In this document: one piece after another, positions 18,458-27,645 of the stretch
Layout of the letters: every line of letters begins with the position of its first letter
Numbering within the stretch: the stretch's first letter is position 1
Assembly: GCF_004015185.1 (NCBI RefSeq)
Contig: NZ_CP025746.1
Span: 4,357,776-4,421,775 of the forward strand
Length of the DNA stretch: 64,000 nucleotides
Origin: Clostridium manihotivorum
Lineage (GTDB): Bacteria > Bacillota > Clostridia > Clostridiales > Clostridiaceae
Direction of reading: 5' to 3'
Position numbers and translations under genes: made by a program
Notes under the pieces: model-generated
Databases searched by the model: none
The model's input: only the letters and a program-made list of their open reading frames with translations
Told to the model about the DNA's origin: nothing

Positions 18458-19864
18458 TTATTCCTCATTCCTATACACAAAGGCGCTTTTCTTGTTTAAA
18501 AGATATGGCCTAAAATAGCCAACGGTGCTTGATAAAGGTAAAACCTCTTCACTTAATTTAATTCCAAGTACATTAACTATGTACTTTCTTCTACTTTCAA
18601 TTCGCATCCAAAGCTCAGGGTAGTTTCTTTTAATATCCTCTCTTAAAGTTTTATCAGCTAAGGCTATACCATTTTCTGCTCCAACTCCTCCGTAGCCAGG
18701 AATTGACGGAATTATATCAATTTGAAGCAGCATTCCACTTTTTAGAGTCTCTTTAGAATTAGGATAAATAGGAGAACACATCCATTCTTCATCCGCAGTC
18801 AGGTGTCCAGGATTCAGTGACCAATTGAATTGCTTCCTTGGCAATACCTTGTCTACCAATTCATACATTGCTCCTCCAGTGATGCCAATATGGATATTCT
18901 CAAGCCAAGCGACTATAGATGTAAAATACGGTGCTGCTATAACATTAATATAGTCCTTTACCTGCTCTGAAAGCTCATTAGTTTCCTTTACAGCATACCC
19001 TGCTCTACTTGCTAGTCCGCCCTTGAACCCTGTTGTTAAAGATATTTTATCTCCTAACTCAATCTTTTTATTTATAGGATATAAATTTGCCTTTTCAAAC
19101 CGGTTTCCAGTAGAACTTATGGAAACTACATTGTTGGGCTGACCATATATTTTTAGAACACTTCCAATGTCCATTTCTGTTTTTCCTAATTCAAGTGCAT
19201 CCATTGCATTTAGTACACAATCAGAAGCCAAAGAAGACCCAAATTCATAATGAGCTATTTCATTAGCATTGTTTGTAGCTCTCGCTCCATAATCTGAATT
19301 TATGAATATATGGGACTCATTACTAATATTATATTCTCCTACAATCTCTTTAACAGCTTCTACAATGTAATATGGTATATCAAATATTTTTCTATTATCA
19401 AGATACTTACTTGTGAAGTTCTTCCACCCAACTAAGCCAACCTTCATCTCCTGATTTATCCCTGCTTTTTTAAATACTTCTTTCATGTTTAATTCATTTT
19501 CCATAGGCTGATTTGGAAGTGAAAAATATGGTGAATGAATAAGCTCTGCAGGAATTCTGGAGTAATTGACCATCTTAGTATTTTCATTTCCTAGGATTAG
19601 ATAAGCTTTCTCATCCTTATGAAGTACTAATAATCCTTCCTCAAATCTAGTAAGGAAACCGGTTAGGTATTCAAAATTAGAACCATGCTCAAGGTCATTA
19701 TATACAATAATACAGTCAAGAGCTTGCTCCTTCATCAACTTCAAAATCTTATTTTTTCTTTCTATCATAGTTTCATCAGATAAAAATATAGGAACTCCAT
19801 CATTATCACATTTTGGTGACTCTATTTCTGATAAGTAGGCATCTGAGTATTTGTATTTTTTCAT
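18458..19864 (-). CDS. M24 (aminopeptidase P/prolidase-like) family protein, metal ligands altered
   Basis: A 468-residue protein with an N-terminal creatinase-like domain (about 30-190) and a pita-bread M24 domain (about 195-430). The family uses five metal ligands: Asp, Asp, His, Glu, Glu. Here GDKISLTTGFKGGLASRAGY has Thr and Arg where the two Asp should be, and LQIDIIPS carries Asp in place of the first Glu. His (NPGHLTADEE) and the last Glu (GVGAENG) remain. It may therefore be a non-peptidase member or have changed metal use. It is the last gene of a run with the GNAT and histidine kinase genes (61 and 15 nt gaps). ATG follows TAGGAGG. Confidence 0.82.
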   Translation of the reverse strand: MKKYKYSDAYLSEIESPKCDNDGVPIFLSDETMIERKNKILKLMKEQALDCIIVYNDLEHGSNFEYLTGFLTRFEEGLLVLHKDEKAYLILGNENTKMVNYSRIPAELIHSPYFSLPNQPMENELNMKEVFKKAGINQEMKVGLVGWKNFTSKYLDNRKIFDIPYYIVEAVKEIVGEYNISNESHIFINSDYGARATNNANEIAHYEFGSSLASDCVLNAMDALELGKTEMDIGSVLKIYGQPNNVVSISSTGNRFEKANLYPINKKIELGDKISLTTGFKGGLASRAGYAVKETNELSEQVKDYINVIAAPYFTSIVAWLENIHIGITGGAMYELVDKVLPRKQFNWSLNPGHLTADEEWMCSPIYPNSKETLKSGMLLQIDIIPSIPGYGGVGAENGIALADKTLREDIKRNYPELWMRIESRRKYIVNVLGIKLSEEVLPLSSTVGYFRPYLLNKKSAFVYRNEE

Positions 19865-19925
19865 TTTTCCTCCTAAGTTTGTAATTCTAGTTCTATTCTA
19901 ATGCTATAGCATAAATAATCCAAGT

Positions 19926-20486
19926 TTATTGACTTTTCAATTTATTAGCCAATCTCCCCATTAGAACTGTGTTATAATACTTTCCATCTTTATGGATACG
20001 GTCTTTTTCAAGTAGACCTTCCCTTTTAAATCCGTATTTCTCATAAAGCTCTATTGCTTTTGTATTAGTTTCTACAACATATAATGAAACTTTTTCTATT
20101 CCATTAGAGTCTGCAACCATTAGTATGCTTTCCAACATACTATTTCCTATACCAAATCCCCAATAGTCCTTCAATATACATATACCAAACTCTGCCTTAT
20201 GTCTAAATCTACTTAAGTTATTTCCCTGAAGCCGTGCAAAACCAACTAGTTTATCATCAATTTCAGCTACTAAAAATATATTTTTTTCTGAAATGGAATC
20301 TTCATAAATAAGCTTTTCAAAATCCAGTGGCGATAAGAAATTTTCTCCAGGTTCTCTATCTAAAAACTCTGTTTCTTCATCAATCTTTAATCTTAGCACT
20401 GATAGATTACTTGCATCTTCTTTTTTTGCAGATCTGAAGTTGAAAATCAACTTTTTTCCTTGAATTACTTTACTTTCAATTATCAT
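19926..20486 (-). CDS. GNAT family N-acetyltransferase
   Basis: A 186-residue acetyl-CoA-dependent transferase. Motif A reads FGICILKDYWGFGIGNSMLE with the G-F-G-I-G pyrophosphate loop, followed by VSLYVVETNTKAIELYEKYG and FKREGLLEKDRIHKDGKYY, the RimI/PhnO-like pattern. Substrate unknown. It starts 15 nt behind the histidine kinase stop and is probably translated from the same message. The ATG is preceded by GGTGGTGG, a moderate site. Confidence 0.88.
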   Translation of the reverse strand: MIIESKVIQGKKLIFNFRSAKKEDASNLSVLRLKIDEETEFLDREPGENFLSPLDFEKLIYEDSISEKNIFLVAEIDDKLVGFARLQGNNLSRFRHKAEFGICILKDYWGFGIGNSMLESILMVADSNGIEKVSLYVVETNTKAIELYEKYGFKREGLLEKDRIHKDGKYYNTVLMGRLANKLKSQ

Positions 20487-20501
20487 ATTTCCACCACCAT
20501 A

Positions 20502-23500
20502 TTACAAGTATATATCTGAAAATTCAACTTTTGTTATCTCTACTAAACGGTTTTCTAACAAATCAATAACAGGCGACAACTCATAATCTTCAGTAATCTT
20601 TTCATCTGGAAAACTAATAGTAAAAGTACTGCCTTTATCTACCTTACTTTTAACTGTTATTGTTCCTTCCAATGCATCTATCAGCTTTTTTACAAGAGAT
20701 AACCCTATACCAGCCCCCTCTGCCTGACGGGATAAGGAACTATCTACCTGACCAAATCTTTCAAATATTATATTGAGCTTGTCTTTAGGAATACCAATCC
20801 CGTCATCTTTTATATCAATATACACGCGATTCCTATACTTTCTTAATTTTACTGATACTAGCTTACCAGACGGAGTGAATTTTGTAGCATTAGATAAAAT
20901 ATTTAGTAGTATTCTTTCATATTTCTCTTCATCCATTGCTATTATCTTCTCCTCATAGCAAGAAGTAAAGTCTACCTTTACACCTTTTTGCGAAGAATAT
21001 ACATTAACAGATTCTATAATTGCTTTAGTCAAGAATACAATATCTACATTTCTTTTGTGAAGCTTTATTCTTCCAGCATCTGCCCGAGTGATATCCAGCA
21101 AATTATTTACCAATCTTAATTGTCTAAATGTATTCTGTCTTATTATACTTAAATATTTCTTTGATTTATCTGACAATTCATTTTCACATAGATAATTTAT
21201 AGCTTGTACAGCGGAACTAATAACATTAAGTGGTGTCCTAAACTCATGGGAGATTATTGATAAGAATTCATCCTTCATCTCAATTGATTTTTCTAAAGCC
21301 TCGTTCTTTTCCTTTTCCGCTTGCAATGCTATATATTGGTGATGCTGTACTGACTTTTCTTGCATTACTTGATCAGTTATGTCTCTAACTGATAGAATAG
21401 CTTCTTTTGCACAATCACTGATGATTGTACTTCCATTAATACTTGCATACATCTTTTTACCTGGCAGCTGTATAGTTATTATACAATTTTCAAAACTCCC
21501 ATTCCTCATGGCATTAAATACTGGTAGTTCTTCTTCTGGTATTAATTCGCCATCAATGCCATAATAGCATTTAGATGTTTTTAAGAATTCTCCAACTGTG
21601 AAATTATCATACTTCTTCAAAAAATAAGGTTTAGAAGCTTCATTTAAAAACTTTATTTGTCTTTTCTCATCAATTAGAATTAAAGCATCTGGCATACTCT
21701 CTAATATTGCTTTTAATTGAATGTTTTGGTGCTTAATCTGCTGTTCCTGTAAAATTCTAGTTGTAATATCTTGAGATAACATTATGCCAACTTTTAACTT
21801 ACCACTGTCATCAAGAATGGGCTTGCAGTTTACCAATATATATCTCTTTTCTGGATCATATAGTATAAAAACCTCATCAGTTACTACTTCTCCTCGTGCC
21901 AGTCTTGCTACAGGTGTATCATTAAAGTTAACCTCTTCACCTGACAATTCGTATATTCTGCAATTGTCCACATATTCACTAGAATTATTAAATTTGAAAT
22001 ACTTATTTCTATCTCTAGCAGCTTTATTTAGCATCAAATAATTTCTATCTTTATCAATAATATAAAGCTCTTCTGTTATATTATCAATTATCGCTTCAAG
22101 CTCTTCTTTTTGTTCTCTAATTATAGTAGACTGCTTTAACATTTCAGTTATATTTCTAGAACTGAATACTCCCATAGCTACGCTTCCATTCTCATCATAG
22201 ATTGGTCTTCCACTTAAACTTAAATATCTCTCTATCTCACCTAGCTTCACCACTATATTGTACTGATCTAAAATTTCTCCCTTTAAAATTCTCGAAGAAG
22301 GTAATTCATCCTGTGCAATCGGTTTGCCATTTATATCATAATATTTAACAGACTTTAGTTTTTCTCTTAACTCATCGTTATCACAAGCTTTAATCCATTC
22401 TCTGAGCCTTTTATTTGACCTGATATAATTTCTTTCTTTGTCAACTATCACTAATACATCATTTATGTTATCTAAGATCAGTTCTAGTTCCCTTTTCTGC
22501 TGTTCTATTATCTTATTTGCTTCAATGTCTTGGGTAATGTCTCGACAACTAATTATTGCGAACTTTACTTTACCCTCTTTATCATAAATTGGTCTTCCAT
22601 TTATACTAAGGTATTTTATACAAGCTTCATCTTTCATGATAATTCTATTATTAATTAAAACTGCTCCATCCAAAACTCTTGATATTACTATATGCTCTAT
22701 ACTAATTTCGTTCCCTTTCAAGTCATAGAACTTAGTATCAATAAGCTCTTCACCTAGCCAGTCAATTTCTGCACCTTTAAAATATTTCTTTGCGACATTA
22801 TTGGTTAGGTATGTTTTTTTATCTGTATTATAAATAAATATAGCATCATCTATACTCTGAATTATCTCTTCAAGTTGATTCCTTTGATTTATTAGATCTT
22901 CTTCAACTTTTCGTCTTTCTGTTATATCTCGATTTATTTCTAAGATAATTTTACGGCCATTTTCATCTACTATTAGTTGATGACTTGATTCAACCACTAT
23001 CTTAGTTCCATCTTTTTTTATGTGCTCAATCTCACCATTCCAAATTCCTTGATGTAAAATCTTACTTTTTATTATTGAAAAACCTTCCTTATGGGTTGTC
23101 TTTAGTAACTGATGACTTACTCGTCCAAGTGCTTCTTCTTTTTTATAGCCATAATTTTCTTCTGCACCCTTATTCCAATATAGTATGCCGCCATCTAATT
23201 CCCACGCAAAAATTGATTCTTTAGATAGATTTAAAAGTGCTGCTTGCCACCTCAATATGTCAGCTTGATCTCTTATAATTTTGGCTTGATCCTCAATTTT
23301 ATTTTTATGTAATATCTTATCAGTTATTTCAGTGGCCATTACTACGCAATATTTTATCTTATCTTCGTCATAGACTGGTACTATAGTAAACTGCCAATAT
23401 GTAGTGCCCCTATTAAAACCCTCGTAAACATATTCATCTACATTATATACTTTTCCTGTCTTAAGAACATTATTAAGAGCCTCTTCATGAGTACTTCCTT

Positions 23501-23999
23501 TGAAACAAGTTATAAGTTCACGAATAGGCCTTCCTATGCAGTTTTCTCTCAAATTAAAAGCTTTATCAAAGAAACTTATATACTTATCATTGGCTTTAAG
23601 CAAAATCATGTCTGGTACACTAAAAATAGCTATCCCCCGATATTCTTCTAAACACAAGGCATTGGCTAAAGGTAATCTACTTTCAAGCTTAGAATTAGGC
23701 TTTTCATTAAAAATATAAATTCTTTCTTCCTTGTTTCTAATAAGCTTAATATTTACTATCTTTGCTTCAAGCTCTTTAGTAAATAAGAAATAGTCAGTAA
23801 CCTCATCTATATGTTCATAGTTAACATATGGTCCAACTCTTAAAAGTTCAAATATTTCCGCAATACTATTATCTATTAATTCATTATATTTAAATCTAGT
23901 GATTTCCAAAAAAGACTTACTTATATCAGTAACAGCCCCATTATTTAAAACAATGTAAGCTAGTCCATCATTCTGCTTTAAGGAAGTTACATTATTCAT
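20502..23999 (-). CDS. Cytoplasmic sensor histidine kinase with about seven PAS domains
   Basis: An 1165-residue kinase without membrane segments. I count seven PAS-like units up to about residue 890, several ending in the PAC-type segment such as ILEINRDITERRKVEEDL. Next come a HisKA dimer domain with His918 in IISHEFRTPLN, the N box LNILSNATKFTPSG, G1 DDGIGIPKDKL and G2 GAGIGLSLVKKL, then a 30-residue tail. No receiver domain or response regulator is present, so its partner lies elsewhere. PAS domains could bind haem, flavin or small molecules, but no ligand residue was identified. It heads the likely operon with the GNAT and M24-like genes. ATG follows TTGGGGGACA. Confidence 0.93.
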   Translation of the reverse strand: MNNVTSLKQNDGLAYIVLNNGAVTDISKSFLEITRFKYNELIDNSIAEIFELLRVGPYVNYEHIDEVTDYFLFTKELEAKIVNIKLIRNKEERIYIFNEKPNSKLESRLPLANALCLEEYRGIAIFSVPDMILLKANDKYISFFDKAFNLRENCIGRPIRELITCFKGSTHEEALNNVLKTGKVYNVDEYVYEGFNRGTTYWQFTIVPVYDEDKIKYCVVMATEITDKILHKNKIEDQAKIIRDQADILRWQAALLNLSKESIFAWELDGGILYWNKGAEENYGYKKEEALGRVSHQLLKTTHKEGFSIIKSKILHQGIWNGEIEHIKKDGTKIVVESSHQLIVDENGRKIILEINRDITERRKVEEDLINQRNQLEEIIQSIDDAIFIYNTDKKTYLTNNVAKKYFKGAEIDWLGEELIDTKFYDLKGNEISIEHIVISRVLDGAVLINNRIIMKDEACIKYLSINGRPIYDKEGKVKFAIISCRDITQDIEANKIIEQQKRELELILDNINDVLVIVDKERNYIRSNKRLREWIKACDNDELREKLKSVKYYDINGKPIAQDELPSSRILKGEILDQYNIVVKLGEIERYLSLSGRPIYDENGSVAMGVFSSRNITEMLKQSTIIREQKEELEAIIDNITEELYIIDKDRNYLMLNKAARDRNKYFKFNNSSEYVDNCRIYELSGEEVNFNDTPVARLARGEVVTDEVFILYDPEKRYILVNCKPILDDSGKLKVGIMLSQDITTRILQEQQIKHQNIQLKAILESMPDALILIDEKRQIKFLNEASKPYFLKKYDNFTVGEFLKTSKCYYGIDGELIPEEELPVFNAMRNGSFENCIITIQLPGKKMYASINGSTIISDCAKEAILSVRDITDQVMQEKSVQHHQYIALQAEKEKNEALEKSIEMKDEFLSIISHEFRTPLNVISSAVQAINYLCENELSDKSKKYLSIIRQNTFRQLRLVNNLLDITRADAGRIKLHKRNVDIVFLTKAIIESVNVYSSQKGVKVDFTSCYEEKIIAMDEEKYERILLNILSNATKFTPSGKLVSVKLRKYRNRVYIDIKDDGIGIPKDKLNIIFERFGQVDSSLSRQAEGAGIGLSLVKKLIDALEGTITVKSKVDKGSTFTISFPDEKITEDYELSPVIDLLENRLVEITKVEFSDIYL

Positions 24000-24259
24000 T
24001 ATTGTCCCCCAACTTGTAAATTTTATTTTTTATAAACCATATGTTGTTATTATAACATTCAATCACACAATTATCCAAATTCTTCTATAAATTTTAATAA
24101 TTTTCTTACTTTTACTGTCAATTTTATACATAGATTTACAACCTTACAAGTTATATAAATTGTTCTTCATGTTGAACTGCAATTAGAGAACTAAATAGGC
24201 TCATCCTTGGATTTTTTGCTTATATGAAGTAAATCTTAATTATAACCTAAAAATAAGTC

Positions 24260-24301
24260 CAAGTAGTTCACATTCTTCAATATATAAATGTGAACTACTT
24301 G
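24260..24301. terminator. Perfect 15-bp inverted repeat behind the PPase-like gene
   Basis: CAAGTAGTTCACATT and AATGTGAACTACTTG are separated by 12 nt. On the reverse strand GACTTATTTTTAGG follows, a loose T-run, so it may end transcription of the 24342-24692 gene. The rest of 24000-24341 shows no gene. Confidence 0.6.
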
Positions 24302-24341
24302 AACTATTTATCTCTTATGAGTATGTTTAATATACAGTATT

Positions 24342-24692
24342 CTATCCTCTTCTAATCAATATTCCCTTCATATTGGAAGAATCATTATGAGTTCTATAAA
24401 TCTTTTCTATTTCTGCTTCAGTACATCCAATTAGTATCTTTATCTCAGAGTCTTTTTTATTTAAATCAACTGTGCACATTATAGCATCTATTTTTTGATT
24501 TACATCTGTTCCTCTCCATATATCTACTCCACTACCATCCATTGATGTAGTATTCTTTAAATATCCATAATCTACTTCATATATAAACTTAGGATATTTA
24601 GGATGACTGGTTCCTTTCGGCCTATCAATGATAATTTCTGACTGTGCTACAAGAGTGTCCAACGCATTCCAAAATTTCATATTATCTTCCAT
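24342..24692 (-). CDS. Short inorganic pyrophosphatase-like protein
   Basis: A 116-residue protein resembling family I inorganic pyrophosphatase: IIIDRPKGTSHPKYP then YEVDYGYLKNTTSMDGSGVDIWRG. In true enzymes the signature reads D-G-D-P-x-D. Here it is DGSGVD, so the middle Asp is Ser, and the protein lacks the later part of the roughly 175-residue enzyme. It may be a non-hydrolysing relative or use another substrate. ATG has GGAG seven bases upstream. No operon partner is apparent. Confidence 0.7.
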   Translation of the reverse strand: MEDNMKFWNALDTLVAQSEIIIDRPKGTSHPKYPKFIYEVDYGYLKNTTSMDGSGVDIWRGTDVNQKIDAIMCTVDLNKKDSEIKILIGCTEAEIEKIYRTHNDSSNMKGILIRRG

Positions 24693-25074
24693 AAAACTCT
24701 CCTTTAAATATTATACTTTTATAATCCATTGTCATTTTAAATTTTATACTAATATATAGAAATAATTAAATAATCTTCAACCATATATGTATAGTGTAAT
24801 TTACACTACCTATGGTAATGTATTAAAAAAATGTTGTTATATATAACACCTTGATGCTAAATATATTTTCAAAACTATTGTGGCTCCTATACGAAGGATT
24901 TCAAAATATACATTTTATTAATACGCGGTCATATATAACATAATTTTATACTTTTTCTGTTTAAGATTATAAAAATTCTTATATTTATATAATCATAACT
25001 TTATATATTTATAAAATCATATAAATATATAGTATTTATGCGGGTTTCACTAGGTAATTAACTTTTTTAAAATT
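24693..25074. other. AT-rich intergenic region
   Basis: Very AT-rich, with repeated TATATTTATA-type sequence around 24980-25035. The PPase-like gene promoter should lie in its left part. Nothing else was recognised. Confidence 0.5.
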
Positions 25075-25602
25075 CTATAACCTCAGTATATATTCTTTTC
25101 CTTGATAAAGATTTTTACCTCTATTGCATTCATATGGTATATCTCTAATATATTCAAAGCCTAACTTTTCCAAAACCTTACCAGATGCAGGATTTTCTTT
25201 AGCATGCCTTCCCATGATTTCTTTAATATCTAATTGCTCTTTTATAAATGATATTACTTTATTCATGGTTTCAGTTGCATAGCCATGGCCCCAAAAGCTT
25301 TTACCAAAGTTATAAGCAATCTCAAATTTTCCGTACTCTTCTTCTAAGTATATAAGAGCTGTACCAACCAACTCTCCTGATTCCTTTAATGTTACAGCCC
25401 ATCGATACCACTCATTTGATTCTACCTTACTTAATTCAGTTTTCACCCAAGCCACAGTTTTATTTATATCCTCATGGCTTTCCCAAAACATGTACTTTGC
25501 AACATCCTTATCACTTTCCCAACATTCAAATACCTGCTTTGCATCATCAATACAAAAAGGACGCAAGCCTAATCTCTCTGTTTCTAATACTGGAGTTCTC
25601 AT
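25075..25602 (-). CDS. GNAT family N-acetyltransferase (RimJ/RimL type)
   Basis: A 176-residue acetyltransferase with the RimJ/RimL start MRTPVLETERLGLRPF, motif A as IAYNFGKSFWGHGYATETMN and the late GRHAKENPASGKVLEKLGFE. Such enzymes acetylate protein N-termini or small amines. The true substrate cannot be told. I take ATG at 25602 because AAAGGTAG lies eight bases upstream. The codons to 25608 precede the usual N-terminus of the family. It lies 75 nt behind the Lgt-like gene and may share its message. Confidence 0.87.
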   Translation of the reverse strand: MRTPVLETERLGLRPFCIDDAKQVFECWESDKDVAKYMFWESHEDINKTVAWVKTELSKVESNEWYRWAVTLKESGELVGTALIYLEEEYGKFEIAYNFGKSFWGHGYATETMNKVISFIKEQLDIKEIMGRHAKENPASGKVLEKLGFEYIRDIPYECNRGKNLYQGKEYILRL

Positions 25603-25682
25603 ATACAAAACTACCTTTCAAAGTAATATTGGATTCTATGAAAAAATTTAACATCAATTTATATTTTTATAATCTTGTCAAT

Positions 25683-26450
25683 CTACTGAGCAGCTTCATG
25701 TAAGTGTCTGTTACCAGTTACAAGTACCAAAATCATCCCCATAATAAACGTAAAAATTGATATGAACTGAGAGGTAGACATAATGCCTACTGTACCACGA
25801 ACTAAATCTCCTCTAAAGAATTCTAAAACAAATCTCCCTGCACTATAAAATACAAGGTAAAATCCAGCAACTTGACCATCTACCTTTTTATTCTTAGCAA
25901 TATACAATAGCACAAGAAAATTGAGAAAATCTAAACCACTAGATATCAATTGTGTAGGAATTAATTTAACACCATTAGGCGCAAAATTAGATTGCTTAAA
26001 TACTACTCCAATGCTACTTGTGGTTTCTTCACCATAACAACAACCAGCTAAAAAACATCCTATTCGCCCAAAGCCTTGAGCTAATGCAACAGCCGGCATT
26101 ATTAAATCAAAGTACTTTAGAAACTTTAAATTTGATCTCTTACAGTACAGATACCCTCCTAAAATACCTCCTATAATTCCTCCAAAAACCACGAAACCAT
26201 CTGATATATTTAATAGAACTTTAGGGTTAGCTACTATTTCCTTTATCTCTGTTATGTAATATAATAGCTTAGCACCTAGTATGCCTCCCCCTACACCCCA
26301 AATAGCTAAGTAAGAAATCTTCTCTGATTCCAACTTCAACTTTTTTGCTCTGTATTCTGTCAATACATATGCCGCTAATATTCCAAGTGCAATCATCAGC
26401 CCATATCCGTAGATCGTAATTGGTCCTATCTTTATCAATTCATTTTTCAT
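25683..26450 (-). CDS. lgt: Prolipoprotein diacylglyceryl transferase-like membrane enzyme
   Basis: A 255-residue membrane protein with about seven helices. Lgt moves diacylglycerol from phosphatidylglycerol to the lipobox cysteine of lipoproteins. IKIGPITIYGYGLMIALGI at the start, GGIIGGILGGYLY, and GRFVLEFFRGD near residue 205 match the family. The signature loop, normally GRxGNFxN, reads GRIGCFLAGCCYGEE, a cysteine-rich variant that I know from Clostridium paralogues. The usual HGG or YGG before the loop is FGG. It may be a second Lgt or act on another acceptor. ATG has AAGGAGAGAGTT upstream. Confidence 0.82.
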   Translation of the reverse strand: MKNELIKIGPITIYGYGLMIALGILAAYVLTEYRAKKLKLESEKISYLAIWGVGGGILGAKLLYYITEIKEIVANPKVLLNISDGFVVFGGIIGGILGGYLYCKRSNLKFLKYFDLIMPAVALAQGFGRIGCFLAGCCYGEETTSSIGVVFKQSNFAPNGVKLIPTQLISSGLDFLNFLVLLYIAKNKKVDGQVAGFYLVFYSAGRFVLEFFRGDLVRGTVGIMSTSQFISIFTFIMGMILVLVTGNRHLHEAAQ

Positions 26451-26550
26451 AACTCTCTCCTTCTATGATTATCTAAGGTTATTATTAATTTTTACTTAAT
26501 ATCTTGTAGCTTAATTAATAGACCTATTACTTTATAAATAAACCTATCAA

Positions 26551-26719
26551 GATATAGCTTTGTATATTTATAAATAGCTTCATTTTAAGTCTAAATATTA
26601 AATTAGTATATCTTTATACTATAACTATCCTACTTCAAATCAAAATTAAATATGTTAAAATAGAGCTTCGTAAATTCATGAAAAGCTTTATTTTAACTTT
26701 AAGCATTAAAGTATTATCT
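26551..26719. repeat. Diverged tandem repeat of about 60 nt
   Basis: Two related units, at 26551-26613 and 26661-26719, share AGCTT...AAATAGCTT/AAAAGCTT, then ATTTTAA and a TATCT end. They fill most of the 310-base gap between the lgt-like and NIF3-like genes. Inner AGCTT...AAGCT arms could form small hairpins. Confidence 0.4.
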
Positions 26720-26760
26720 CTGTTAGATGATATCAGCGATTTTATTACAATTAAGTTCTA

Positions 26761-27609
26761 TTACATATCCTCATATACTGGTTCTCCATGAATAAAGGTG
26801 GAAGATAATCCAAGCTTCTCGAAGTAAGTACACATCTTAAGACAAGCAAATTTTTCACTAGAGTAGTGAGTACCACCTAGAACATTTACCTTATTATCTT
26901 TCTCAAATTTATGAACTTCTGAATATCTTTCAATATCAGTAGATATTCCTGTTATAAGAACCTTAACATCTTCTTCTAGCATCTCAGAGACTGTATCTAT
27001 GCTGTTTCCTCCGCCTGCTACTATAGCCACTTTTCCAGCTAATATATCACTTTTACCATAACAATACAGTTTTGTTTTGTGTCCTAGCACCTGTGAATAC
27101 CTATCTTGAAGCTCCTCTATAGTGCTACATTGGGTTTTTCCGATAACTCCACTTAATGATCCAAAATATTTTTTAAAAGGCTTTTCAACTACTATATCTA
27201 AGGCATCGGCTAAGGTCTTACTAGTTGAATATTCGCTATAGTTATCTAATGGTACATGCAATATATATATAGGAATTCTATTGATTTTAAACTTTTCTAG
27301 TAGTTCTCTATCCATCTGATAAAAAAGCTGACTTCTTCTAATATCCCAGTTAGAAGGATGATGTAAAAACAGCATTGCATCTTTAACATTATCCTCTATA
27401 AGCTTTTCCATAACCTCATTTGTTGGAAATACAGCACAATAAACTGACTTTATCTCCTTTGTGAAGTCACATACTAGCCCCATACTCCTTTCCTTGAAAT
27501 TATCAGAAATATATTCTTCTACTTCTCCCATAAATCTAGCCCAATCGTCACTTAGATCCTTTGATATAAAGTCTTTTTCTAATTTATCATATACATATAT
27601 AGCTCTCAT
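26761..27609 (-). CDS. NIF3-like dinuclear metal-centre protein
   Basis: A 282-residue protein of the NIF3/DUF34 family, whose members bind two metal ions between N- and C-terminal lobes. The metal motif appears as AMLFLHHPSNWDIRR (normally HHP), and the C-terminal H-x3-E motif as GGTHYSSEKFACLKM. A glycine-rich VAIVAGGGNSIDTV loop stands in the second lobe. The N-terminal 60 residues deviate from bacterial YqfO and the molecular role is unknown. The TauE-type gene ends 36 nt upstream of the start, so both may be co-transcribed. The ATG is preceded by GAGGAGAATTT. Confidence 0.8.
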   Translation of the reverse strand: MRAIYVYDKLEKDFISKDLSDDWARFMGEVEEYISDNFKERSMGLVCDFTKEIKSVYCAVFPTNEVMEKLIEDNVKDAMLFLHHPSNWDIRRSQLFYQMDRELLEKFKINRIPIYILHVPLDNYSEYSTSKTLADALDIVVEKPFKKYFGSLSGVIGKTQCSTIEELQDRYSQVLGHKTKLYCYGKSDILAGKVAIVAGGGNSIDTVSEMLEEDVKVLITGISTDIERYSEVHKFEKDNKVNVLGGTHYSSEKFACLKMCTYFEKLGLSSTFIHGEPVYEDM

Positions 27610-27645
27610 AAATTCTCCTCTACGTTTTCATAATATCTTAAAAAA

